Assembly (NCBI GenBank): GCA_029987235.1
Contig: DALTWF010000031.1
Span: 1-18,663 of the forward strand
DNA from: Methanocorpusculum sp.
GTDB taxonomy: Archaea > Halobacteriota > Methanomicrobia > Methanomicrobiales > Methanocorpusculaceae
Reading direction: 5' to 3'
DNA: 18,663 nucleotides
Shown here: one piece after another, positions 1-5,816 of the stretch
Numbering within the stretch: position 1 is the first letter of the stretch
How the letters are laid out: the number at the start of each line of letters is the position of its first letter
Translations under genes and position numbers: made by a program
Notes under the pieces: generated by a model
Told to the model about the DNA's origin: nothing
Databases searched by the model: none
Seen by the model: only the letters and a program-made list of their open reading frames with translations

Positions 1-407
1 ATAATCAGATTGTCCTTGTGGAAAATCATCTGGAAAGTGTCGTCTCCAAGCTGGCAGGTAAAGGATGCGGTCCAGACTGCTTCGGATTCATCTCTGGTTG
101 CTTCACCGCCGGAAGATTCTCCGGTCATAACAGCGATAAGGCCTGCTGTGGTGGTAAACTGCGGCATGGAGTCGGTGTATGCGTCGCAGTCCTGCACACT
201 GACCATGAGATTTGCTGTTTCGGTTCCTACGGAGTTGAAGTAGTAAACCGGGCATCTGAAGTCTTTTTTCTTCGGTTCGTTTCTGGAAAGACCCATGGTG
301 GTATCTGCTGCGAATGCAGCAAGTTCCGCTTTAAGTTTTCCCATGGTAAGCGGAGTTGCAAGTACCCACTTACCGCTCATGTTAATGGAAGTTTGTTCGA
401 TTGCCAT
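1..407 (-). CDS. Unknown protein, 5' part only (runs off the left edge)
   Basis: An open frame of 135 codons starts at an ATG at 407 (minus) and reaches base 1 without a stop, so the C-terminus is outside the window. The start is fixed by a GGAGG Shine-Dalgarno at 416-420, eight bases upstream. The protein begins MAIEQTSINMSGKWVLATPL. It has no signal peptide or membrane segment, so it is probably cytoplasmic. It has a mixed alpha/beta look, with a Lys-rich patch near residue 47 (EPKKKDF) and two Cys (DFRC, QDCD) in the first half. Codon choice (ACC, GGC, CTT, GCA) resembles the large surface-protein genes at 8375-18153, which suggests good expression. I recognise no family. A short hairpin (419-438) overlaps the ribosome-binding site. 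Confidence 0.8.
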   Translation of the reverse strand, partial: MAIEQTSINMSGKWVLATPLTMGKLKAELAAFAADTTMGLSRNEPKKKDFRCPVYYFNSVGTETANLMVSVQDCDAYTDSMPQFTTTAGLIAVMTGESSGGEATRDESEAVWTASFTCQLGDDTFQMIFHKDNLI

Positions 408-415
408 TTCTTTTG

Positions 416-438
416 CCTCCTGCTTTTTTTTATGCAGG
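416..438 (-). promoter_or_regulatory. Ribosome-binding site partly paired in a leader hairpin
   Basis: On the minus strand CCTGC (434-438) can pair with GCAGG (419-423) across an A-rich loop. The 3' arm overlaps the first bases of the GGAGG Shine-Dalgarno (416-420) of the partial gene at 407. The stem is only 5 bp, so a regulatory role is speculative, but the placement on the SD is notable. Confidence 0.35.
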
Positions 439-492
439 ATTTCTGAAATAAGGAGCGAAGGGAAAAAAGAACCCGGAAAATTTTGGATTGGA

Positions 493-532
493 AGACGCTG
501 GGGTTTTTCCGGGAAGTTTTTCCCTAGCGTCT
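493..532. repeat. Inverted repeat upstream of the partial gene
   Basis: AGACGCTGGGG (493-503) pairs with CCCTAGCGTCT (522-532): 11 bp including one G-T pair, with an 18-nt loop that itself contains TTTTT at both ends. It lies between a TATA-like stretch (about 543-550, minus sense) and the start of the gene at 407, so it is either an operator or the first hairpin of that gene's leader. Confidence 0.5.
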
Positions 533-606
533 TATTCCACTACTATATTGGGCGTATTCGGAGATAAACGTCTGGAAATACCGTAATTTTCAGACAAGGA
601 GGTGTA

Positions 607-616
607 AAATATAAAG
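607..616 (+). promoter_or_regulatory. TATA-like box before the hairpin chain
   Basis: AAATATAAAG preceded by purine-rich AGGAGGTGT, which could serve as a BRE-like element. It is placed about 25-30 bases before the first strong hairpins. The AGGAGGTG also looks like a Shine-Dalgarno, but no start codon with a usable frame follows at the right distance. Confidence 0.35.
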
Positions 617-639
617 AAATAAAATAAGAGAAAAAACAT

Positions 640-1066
640 GAAAACAAATGCTGTCATAACCCTGACTTAAATTTATTATGCAATCCGGGTATATGCCGCA
701 GTCAGGAGTTCATGATATCTTATGATACCTGTTCATGAGGGCTTAACACCTGCAATTTTCTCAGATTTGCAGGTTTGTCCTCATGTATGAAAAAAACATT
801 CTCTCTTGTACTTCAACAAGTTCCTGTTACTACGCAATACATGGTTATTTCATCAATAACCGTACAGGATAAGATACATGTATCCATGACTAACTGATAC
901 TGTTCATGTATCTTATCCGCATTATAGTATTGGCTGTATAAGAATAACAGATGTTGCATGCCGGAGAGATACAACGTATTAAATAGGGGAAATGCAGCCA
1001 TTCAATAGAAGTCTGCATTTTCCGGTTAAAAACGGGTGGTGTGGTTCACACCCCTTTTCCCTTTTT
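640..1066 (+). ncRNA. Candidate structured non-coding RNA (chain of hairpins)
   Basis: Consecutive inverted repeats: CCTGAC/GTCAGG (661-666/701-706). A nested pair CATGAGG/CCTCATG (734-740/779-785) encloses CCTGCAA/TTGCAGG (749-755/767-773). CTTGT/ACAAG (805-809/816-820). TCCTGT/ACAGGA (822-827/864-869) encloses GGTTATT/AATAACC (843-849/855-861). A perfect 14-bp pair GGATAAGATACATG/CATGTATCTTATCC (867-880/905-918). An 11-bp pair with one G-T at 987-997/1013-1023. A TATA-like AAATATAAAG (about 607-616) lies some 25-30 bases before the proposed 5' end. GGTGTG-GTT-CACACC followed by a C/T-rich tail (1038-1066) could terminate. I match it to no known RNA family. It could instead be a cluster of palindromic repeats or an element remnant. 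The strand is inferred from the TATA/terminator order. Confidence 0.35.
1038..1066 (+). terminator. Terminator-like hairpin between convergent units
   Basis: GGTGTG (1038-1043) pairs with CACACC (1047-1052) across a GTT loop. It is followed on the plus strand by a C/T-rich stretch ending in TTTTTT, and on the minus strand by GTTTTTAACC. It overlaps the last codons of the minus-strand HTH gene and could end transcription from either side. Confidence 0.4.
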
Positions 1067-1243
1067 TACCCTGCACAAATCCACGAACGCCTGCGATATG
1101 CGGTGGTTTTTCTGCGCGGTATTGATGTTTCCGACCGAACATCCGATTTTGCGGGCGATATCGGTCCGTGTCATGCCTGTTTCAAAAAGTCCGCGAAGCG
1201 TCTTTTCGTCGGCAAGTTCCGGGTATTCATACCAGCGTTTCAT
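1046..1243 (-). CDS. Small helix-turn-helix DNA-binding protein
   Basis: 65 residues starting MKRWYEYPELADEKTLRGLF. I chose the ATG at 1243 and not the longer upstream frame because it overlaps the stop of the preceding gene (ATGA) and has GGGAGG eight to ten bases upstream. Residues about 24-50 (MTRTDIARKIGCSVGNINTA) read as a classical helix-turn-helix: 'TDIARKIGCS' would be helix 2 plus turn and 'VGNINTAQKNHRI' the recognition helix. The protein has a basic C-terminus. It is the last gene of a four-gene, overlap-coupled minus-strand operon that includes an HNH endonuclease, so it is likely a regulator or DNA-binding partner of a mobile or viral module. The target is unknown. Confidence 0.75.
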   Translation of the reverse strand: MKRWYEYPELADEKTLRGLFETGMTRTDIARKIGCSVGNINTAQKNHRISQAFVDLCRVKKGKGV

Positions 1244-1740
1244 ACAGCATCCTCCCGCAGTTCCCGCAGCACAATCTCCCAGCCGGCGGGGCGTTCTTCG
1301 GTTTTGATGAACTGCGTGCATTCCTCTTTCGGCAGTACACGCTGGAGGTCGCCCAGATTTGCGCGGTCGTACATACCGCAGTCGAACTCAGGCAAAGCGG
1401 CGCACAATTCATAAAGCCGCGTGCGTCCGATCAGTTTTACCGCATCGAAGGCATAGACATAAACGATGCGCGAAAGAATATCCGGCCGCATCTTGCGGAG
1501 CCGCTCTACATCGACGACGCTTGCGGTTTTGATTATCTGCCGCACTTCATATGTTTCCGACTCGGTATTGCGCAGTTCGGGCAGGATTTCATTAAACCGG
1601 GCGCGTATGGTGACGGAAAGGTCTTTGAGCATCTCCTCAAGAAGCAGAAGATAGCGTCCTTCTTCGAAAATGTCTTTCGGACACGGAAGCGCCGCTTCTA
1701 TTGCGGCAGCTACGTCTTCAGGGGTGAAAAGCCGGTTCAT
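1240..1740 (-). CDS. Unknown helical protein in the HNH operon
   Basis: 166 residues, beginning MNRLFTPEDVAAAIEAALPC. The start is supported by GGAGG about ten bases upstream and by an ATGA overlap with the HNH gene before it; its own stop overlaps the next gene in the same way. The composition is rich in Glu, Leu and Arg and predicts mostly alpha helices, with no signal peptide, membrane segment or metal motif. Three Cys (PCPKD near 20, ELCAA near 112, FDCGM near 120) are not arranged as a binding site. I recognise no family. Tight coupling means it is co-translated with the endonuclease and HTH proteins and probably serves the same element. Confidence 0.75.
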   Translation of the reverse strand: MNRLFTPEDVAAAIEAALPCPKDIFEEGRYLLLLEEMLKDLSVTIRARFNEILPELRNTESETYEVRQIIKTASVVDVERLRKMRPDILSRIVYVYAFDAVKLIGRTRLYELCAALPEFDCGMYDRANLGDLQRVLPKEECTQFIKTEERPAGWEIVLRELREDAV

Positions 1741-2381
1741 ACGGTTTTTACCTCCGGTTCTTTTATATGTGCATATGATGCGCCGCGTGCTGCGGAGCGT
1801 ATAGTGCTTTTTGTTACATTGAATTCTTCTGCGAATGCGGCTATTTTTTGTGCATGCGCTTTTTTGTCAAGGTTTTTGCATTCGCGTCTGATGCGCCGCA
1901 CGTCTTCATTTTTCAGTGAGCGTATCGGTGAGCCGGTTTCGCGTCCGCCGGAGAGGTAATACATTTGTATGTTTTCAGTGATTGTTTTCAATTCAAGATT
2001 TTCAACTCTGTTGTCTGTCTTGTTTTCGTTGATGTGGTTGATGGTAAACAGGCGCGGAATGGTGCGTCCGCGGCGTTCTGCAATCATTACGGCGCGGTGG
2101 ACGAATATGCCGAGTTTGACATTTTCAAATACTGTGCGGATTTTCAGGTATCCTGCATTATTCATGTGTGCCGGAATTTCTTTTCCGGTCGGGTAGTAGA
2201 TTTTGCCTGTTTTTGTGTCAACAATCCATTCTTCGCGCAGAATCTTCTGGGATGCAACAAAGTCGGGGAAGGCGAAGGGAAATGTCCCTTTGACATGGTC
2301 TGTTGTTGTTAACGGGATTGCAGATACTATGTGCGCTGCATGGGGTGTTTCTGCCGGAATTACTGCATTTGTTTCGGTCAT
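1737..2381 (-). CDS. HNH endonuclease with C-terminal HTH (phage/homing type)
   Basis: 214 residues. The HNH core lies at about 85-140: VHRAV supplies a His (about 95), TINHINENKTDNRVENLEL gives the central His (about 116) and the downstream Asn residues (124, 128). This is the arrangement of the HNH_3-type endonucleases common in phages and free-standing homing endonucleases. Residues 155-206 (NEDVRRIRRE ... FAEEFNVTKSTIRSAARG) form the helix-turn-helix that follows such cores and binds DNA. The first 50 residues are a poorly conserved extension. The start has GGAG about ten bases upstream and an ATGA overlap with the Cys-rich gene. Family knowledge: these enzymes nick or cut specific DNA. 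The specific target and any homing activity here are inference. Confidence 0.85.
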   Translation of the reverse strand: MTETNAVIPAETPHAAHIVSAIPLTTTDHVKGTFPFAFPDFVASQKILREEWIVDTKTGKIYYPTGKEIPAHMNNAGYLKIRTVFENVKLGIFVHRAVMIAERRGRTIPRLFTINHINENKTDNRVENLELKTITENIQMYYLSGGRETGSPIRSLKNEDVRRIRRECKNLDKKAHAQKIAAFAEEFNVTKSTIRSAARGASYAHIKEPEVKTV

Positions 2382-2614
2382 GGCATCTTCTCCGTTTTGT
2401 CCGGGCAGTATGCCGGCGGTTCGACAAAGTCGTCTGCTGTTTTACAGAAGTATCCGCCGATAATAGTTCGGGATTTGTTTTTGCCGTATGCAGTGTCCAT
2501 GGTAAGAATTCCGCAGCAGTTGTCGCAGCCGATACAGGCAGGTGCTGCCATACAGTGTGAGACGGAAAAGGATTTCACCTTCGGGTTTTTTAACAGCCGG
2601 CGTTCAACGGTCAT
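2378..2614 (-). CDS. Small Cys-rich, possibly metal-binding protein
   Basis: 78 residues with seven Cys: 21, 27, 30, 33, 34, 57 and 69. The centre, PACIGCDNCCG, is a CxxCxxCC cluster, and further Cys lie in GGYFCK and AYCPD, so a zinc or iron-sulphur site is likely. The ATG at 2614 is preceded by GGAGGGG about seven bases upstream, and the stop overlaps the HNH gene start (ATGA), making this the first gene of a four-gene operon (2614 to 1046). There is no signal peptide or transmembrane helix. I do not recognise the family. It could be a zinc-ribbon-like accessory protein of the endonuclease module. Confidence 0.75.
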   Translation of the reverse strand: MTVERRLLKNPKVKSFSVSHCMAAPACIGCDNCCGILTMDTAYGKNKSRTIIGGYFCKTADDFVEPPAYCPDKTEKMP

Positions 2615-2741
2615 GCGCCTGCCCCTCCGGTTTGCAAATTTTTATTCGTATGCGGCACTAATATAATAGTGCTCCGGGCTGATGCTTTGTAGTGACTGTA
2701 TGAGGCCGGGGTACTGATTTTTGTTCTGCTTGTTGTACGTG

Positions 2742-3200
2742 TCATTTCTGTTCTTCGTTTAGGGTTTTGTTTCGGTAGTCGTCAAGTTCTTTTCTGTGGA
2801 TAAGTGCATAGATATCCACTGCTTCGCGTATGTCGGATTCGGTAAGCCACATCTCATGGATGCGGTGAAATTCCTCCCGTAGTGCCTGCCATGTTTTTGC
2901 AAAGGCGATTTTTTGTCCTTTCATGGCGATTACGGGCATAAGCATGATGTGTATCATTTCGAGAAGGTTCTGGCGTATCTCGAATTCGGATAGCGGCGGT
3001 TTTCCTGCTTCAATCCAGTCGCATACTTCGTCGGGCACGCTGTCTTCTGCGGTTTTGCCGTAGAGTGTGATGAATGCTACGGCGGTGAAGTATTCCGAGC
3101 GTGAGCGGTATCCCATGCGGGTGATGCGTTTGTCAAGGTCGCCTGCAAGGGTGTCGTCCATGCGGAAATGCTGGACGGCTGGTGCTTTTTTTCCGGTCAA
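2742..3200 (-). CDS. Ribbon-helix-helix (CopG/Arc-like) protein with helical C-terminal domain
   Basis: 152 residues from a TTG start at 3200. The start is chosen because GGAG lies at 3209-3212, eight bases away, and no ATG nearby keeps the N-terminal domain. Residues about 9-50 (VQHFRMDDTLAGDLDKRI then MGYRSRSEYFTAVAFITLYG) have the beta-strand, helix, helix pattern of ribbon-helix-helix DNA-binding proteins, with the 'RSRSEY' turn before helix 2. The rest is helical and of unknown role. It stands 127 bp behind the four-gene operon, same strand, and may be its regulator. Its own upstream region holds repeated CATGTAACATG sequences that could be operators (inference). Confidence 0.75.
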   Translation of the reverse strand: MTGKKAPAVQHFRMDDTLAGDLDKRITRMGYRSRSEYFTAVAFITLYGKTAEDSVPDEVCDWIEAGKPPLSEFEIRQNLLEMIHIMLMPVIAMKGQKIAFAKTWQALREEFHRIHEMWLTESDIREAVDIYALIHRKELDDYRNKTLNEEQK

Positions 3201-3243
3201 CTGGTTATCTCCTTTTTTTTCTTCTATTTCTTACAGGGGTGGT

Positions 3244-3276
3244 ATCATGTAACATGAATCACAAAACATGTATCAC
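3244..3276 (+). repeat. Left arm of a long inverted repeat
   Basis: ATCATGTAACATGAATCA followed by CAAAACATGTATCAC. The reverse complement is found at 3496-3535 with a 7-nt insertion and one substitution. It contains the palindrome CATGTAACATG-like core and lies just upstream of the ribbon-helix-helix gene. Confidence 0.75.
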
Positions 3277-3381
3277 TCTGTCCGCCGGAGGGGTAAGACC
3301 CCCCCTCTGCAATTTTCTTTGGGGCATGTTATCTCCTGTTTTTCGTCGTTTTTTTTCTTACTTCGTGTACATGAGTGTATT

Positions 3382-3405
3382 TATAGTTTTAAAATCAAAA
3401 CTATA
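3382..3405. repeat. Perfect 9-bp inverted repeat
   Basis: TATAGTTTT (3382-3390) and AAAACTATA (3397-3405) around a 6-nt centre AAAATC. The spacing and symmetry suit a dimeric repressor operator. It overlaps the only TATA-like sequence (ATTTATAG) in front of the small RNA candidate at 3406-3466. Confidence 0.55.
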
Positions 3406-3466
3406 CAACAGGAAACCACTGTCTCGGCTCCGGTGTTCCTGAAAAGGAAGACCGGAGGATTTTTTC
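3406..3466 (+). ncRNA. Candidate small RNA ending in an intrinsic terminator
   Basis: A TATA-like ATTTATAG at about 3379-3386 would place a 5' end near 3406-3410. The proposed transcript holds ACAG/CTGT (3408-3411/3419-3422) and then the terminator hairpin of 3428-3457 with its T run. No protein frame fits. The evidence is structural only, so confidence is low. Confidence 0.3.
3428..3466 (+). terminator. Strong hairpin with GAAA loop and T run
   Basis: CTCCGGT-G-TTCCT (3428-3440) pairs with AGGAA-G-ACCGGAG (3445-3457): 12 bp plus one G-G mismatch, closed by a GAAA (GNRA-type) tetraloop, then GATTTTTT. This is the form of an intrinsic terminator on the plus strand, yet no protein gene precedes it. 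Confidence 0.6.
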
Positions 3467-3495
3467 ACGGCTGATACTTTTTTTTCGGACAGGGT

Positions 3496-3562
3496 GTGAT
3501 GCATGTTTTGTGTTGCATGATTCATGTTACATGATTCATGTTACATGTTACATGATTCGTGG
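3496..3562 (-). repeat. Right arm of the inverted repeat, with extra tandem copies
   Basis: Bases 3496-3535 are the inverted copy of 3244-3276. From 3516 the unit CATGATTCATGTTA (14 nt) is repeated, followed by a partial CATGTTA and CATGATTC. The tandem copies point to local slippage or to multiple protein-binding sites. Confidence 0.7.
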
Positions 3563-3715
3563 TTCTGGTATTGCCTGGGTGTATCATGTGCCGGGATTTC
3601 TGCAGGGTCGTTTCCGGGTTGCAGCTTCCTGCGCACATGTACATAAAAGCGTGGAATTTCGGGTAATAAATAGATTTTGTGTGAAATTTCTCCGAAATTT
3701 TTAATATTTATCAAC

Positions 3716-3768
3716 TTCAAAAATGAACATGGCGCAAAGAATATTATATACTCATGTTCATTTTTGAA
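3716..3768. repeat. Perfect 16-bp inverted repeat
   Basis: TTCAAAAATGAACATG (3716-3731) and CATGTTCATTTTTGAA (3753-3768) with a 21-nt AT-rich loop. It is not followed by a T run on either strand. It may be a protein-binding site, a cruciform or the remnant of an element end. Confidence 0.65.
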
Positions 3769-3883
3769 AAATAAAATCCGGTACAGCGGGGCTGCGGCTG
3801 ATTTTTGCAAAGCGCGCATGCGGGGGTGTCTGGACCTGGCAGAATCGGGGGTGCATTGTATCGAAAAATGATTGATGCAGCAT

Positions 3884-4042
3884 AAACGCACGCGTGCGTT
3901 TAGCGTGCGTTTCGCGTGCGTTTATTTGTCGCCGCTCTTTTTTAAAAGGGTTGTATTTGCGGTCTGATTCGTGTTTTGACGGATTGTATCAGGATTTTGA
4001 ATAAACGCACGCGTGCGTTTTCCGTGCGTTTCGCGTGCGTTT
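3884..4042. repeat. Iteron block A (left copy of the flanking direct repeat)
   Basis: Two modules. Each starts with the perfect 18-bp palindrome AAACGCACGCGTGCGTTT (3884-3901 and 4003-4020) and continues with GTGCGTTT units every 11 nt (starts 3894, 3905, 3916; and 4013, 4024, 4035). An 80-nt spacer separates the modules. Bases 3892-4020 match 5832-5960 with five differences in 129. The 11-nt period sets the sites on one face of the helix, typical of cooperative binding. Confidence 0.9.
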
Positions 4043-4100
4043 ATTGTAATGTTACGGGGTGCAGATTTGATAGATAGTCTAAAATTCACAGAGGTTTTTT

Positions 4101-4146
4101 TTAATTGGAATACCAATACTGATATATATCATTCACATATCGGGAG
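4101..4146 (+). promoter_or_regulatory. Promoter region and RBS of the AlbA_2 regulator
   Basis: The AT-rich palindrome GATATATATC (4121-4130) is a TATA-box candidate; just upstream, TTGGAATACCAA (4105-4116) is a short inverted repeat. If the TATA is right, the 5' end would fall near the start codon and give a very short leader. GGGAG at 4142-4146 is a moderate Shine-Dalgarno eight bases before ATG 4155. Confidence 0.4.
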
Positions 4147-4154
4147 AATTACAT

Positions 4155-5816
4155 ATGGTTAATATAGGCTTGAAAGAGGGGCTGAAAATTGAATTTAAAA
4201 GAGATGTCCCTCCGCTGCAGGATAGTGTACTTGCTGATGTGGTGGTTAGTTTTGCAAATACTGAGGGGGGCGTATTATATATCGGGGTTGATGATGATGG
4301 TGAAATTTCCGGACTTCATCCGTGTCACGAAAATCATGTATCACTTGGGGCAGTTATTGCCAATAATACGAATCCTCCGGTAAATGCCGGTGTTGAAAAA
4401 ATTGAGGGGGATGTACCGTATATTATGGTTACTGTTCCGAAAAATAAATATGGTCTGACTGCAACGTCAGGCGGTAAAATTCTGAGGCGGCAGATAAAAA
4501 CAGATGGTTCGCCGGAGATGGTGCCTGTATATCCGTATGAAATTTTGTCACGGCTTTCCGGTCTTGGGTGTTATGATTATTCAATGGAGGTTGTGCCGGG
4601 GGCAGCTTGTCAGGATCTGGATAGCGGGCAGCGTGAGCGTTTGAGAAAGATAATTAAAGAATATGGTGGTGATACTGCACTTCTTGACCTTTCTGACAGT
4701 GAACTGGATAAGGCTCTGGGTTTTGTGAAATCGGAAAACGGTCATTATGTTCCAACGGTTACCGGTCTGCTTATGATTGGGAAGGAGGCAAGTATTGCGT
4801 CTCTTCTTCCAACAGCAGATACTGCTTTTCAGGTCATGGAGGGTTCCAGTGTGCGGGTTAATGTTTCCTGGAAGAAACCGGTTCTGGAGATTTTTGAACT
4901 TATCTCTGAGTATATGAGGGTGTGGAATCCGGAAAGGGAGATTTTGTCGGGGATGTACCGGATTTCTGTGACTGAGTTTAATATCCGCGCTTTCCGTGAG
5001 GCGCTGGTAAATGCGTTTTGTCACCGTGATTATGCAGTTTTAGGCCGGGTTCGTGTCCTTATTGATGATTATGGTTTAACCATAAGCAGTCCCGGGGGGT
5101 TTATCGAGGGGGTTACTTTGGAAAATCTGTTAACGGTGGAGCCTAATGGTCGTAACCCGGGTCTTGCTGATGCTTTGAAGAGAATTGGTCTTGCTGAGCG
5201 GACGGGCAGGGGTATTGACCGGATTTATGAGGGGTCGTTAATTTACGGCAAGCCGCAGCCGGATTATTCCGAGTCTGATGCAAAGTCAGTGAAGCTGTTT
5301 ATTCAGCGTGCGGTGCCGGATGAGGCGTTTACTTTGATGATTCTTGAGGAGAAAAACAGGCTTGGTCGTGATTTGCCGATTCATTCGCTGTTGATTTTGT
5401 CGCTTTTGAAAGATGAAAGGCGGTGTGATGTTTCCCGGATTGCAGGCTGTATTCATATCAGTGAGTCTAAGGTGCGGGCGGGGGTTGCGCAGCTTGTTGA
5501 GAGCGGTCTTGTTGAGGTTCGCGGGAGCGGTCGGGGGGCTTCGTATATGCTGAGTTCAAAGGTGTATCGCAGGACGTCTGATATTGCGGCGTATGTCCGT
5601 CAGAAGGATATTGATGCAATGCGTCAGGTGCCGCTGGTTCTGCAGTTTGTCGAAAGCAAGGGGTCGGTTACGCGTAATGATGTGTGTGATTTGCTGCATC
5701 TTTCAAGTCCGCAGGCGTATCGTGTTTTGTCGAAGATGACTGATTCGGGTGTTCTGGTACTTGTCGGTAAGGGGAGGGGGGCAAAATATGTTTTGGCGGT
5801 TTCAAAAAATACATAA
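4155..5816 (+). CDS. AlbA_2 (Schlafen-type) / RecG-C-like ATP-binding transcriptional regulator
   Basis: 553 residues, full length for the COG2865-type family. Residues about 10-55 carry the AlbA_2 domain signature: IEFKRDV, then VVVSFANTEGGVLYIGVDDD. A middle region to about residue 260 links to the HATPase_c_4/RecG C-terminal-like domain at about 275-365: FREALVNAFCHRDY, then TISSPGGF, EPNGRNPGLADALKRIGLAE and TGRGIDRI. Two winged-helix segments follow (about 400-460 and 485-550). Family knowledge: members are putative regulators or helicase-like proteins, some near defence genes; biochemical roles are poorly defined. The start has GGGAG eight bases upstream. It stands alone, bracketed on both sides by near-identical iteron repeats, which suggests it binds them or that the unit moved as a cassette (inference). 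GGG/CGG codons are more frequent than in the surface genes. Confidence 0.9.
   Translation: MVNIGLKEGLKIEFKRDVPPLQDSVLADVVVSFANTEGGVLYIGVDDDGEISGLHPCHENHVSLGAVIANNTNPPVNAGVEKIEGDVPYIMVTVPKNKYGLTATSGGKILRRQIKTDGSPEMVPVYPYEILSRLSGLGCYDYSMEVVPGAACQDLDSGQRERLRKIIKEYGGDTALLDLSDSELDKALGFVKSENGHYVPTVTGLLMIGKEASIASLLPTADTAFQVMEGSSVRVNVSWKKPVLEIFELISEYMRVWNPEREILSGMYRISVTEFNIRAFREALVNAFCHRDYAVLGRVRVLIDDYGLTISSPGGFIEGVTLENLLTVEPNGRNPGLADALKRIGLAERTGRGIDRIYEGSLIYGKPQPDYSESDAKSVKLFIQRAVPDEAFTLMILEEKNRLGRDLPIHSLLILSLLKDERRCDVSRIAGCIHISESKVRAGVAQLVESGLVEVRGSGRGASYMLSSKVYRRTSDIAAYVRQKDIDAMRQVPLVLQFVESKGSVTRNDVCDLLHLSSPQAYRVLSKMTDSGVLVLVGKGRGAKYVLAVSKNT

Larger units (their letters stand above)
408..1045. other. 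Gene-free stretch, hairpin-rich
   Basis: No supportable protein gene lies here. The first 190 bases form the promoter/leader region of the minus-strand gene at 407. From about 600 on, the sequence holds a TATA-like box followed by a chain of inverted repeats up to a terminator-like hairpin at 1038-1066. A minus-strand open frame of 62 codons (813-1001) has no ribosome-binding site and is explained by the inverted repeats. Confidence 0.7.
3201..4154. other. Gene-free, repeat-rich stretch
   Basis: About 950 bases without a supportable gene. Contents from left to right: the promoter region of the RHH gene; a long inverted repeat (3244-3276 and 3496-3535); a 9-bp inverted repeat (3382-3405); a strong terminator-like hairpin (3428-3466); tandem copies of CATGATTCATGTTA; a perfect 16-bp inverted repeat (3716-3768); the iteron block A (3884-4042); and the promoter of the AlbA_2 gene. 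The minus-strand frame at 3541-3891 has no RBS and crosses the repeats. Confidence 0.7.

Noticed and set aside
661..1030. Possible tRNA or known RNA in the hairpin chain
   Set aside because: No cloverleaf with a T-loop consensus or other familiar RNA signature could be found by eye.
1168..1959. Plus-strand open frame of 263 codons
   Set aside because: It lies opposite three minus-strand genes that have ribosome-binding sites, ATGA overlaps and an HNH domain; the plus frame has none of these.
3541..3891. Minus-strand frame of 116 codons
   Set aside because: No ribosome-binding site, no domain, and it runs through the tandem and inverted repeats.
3884..4042. Iteron block as a CRISPR-like array
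   Set aside because: Units are 8 nt in an 11-nt period with palindromes, and the 80-nt spacer is conserved between the two blocks; spacers of CRISPR arrays would differ.
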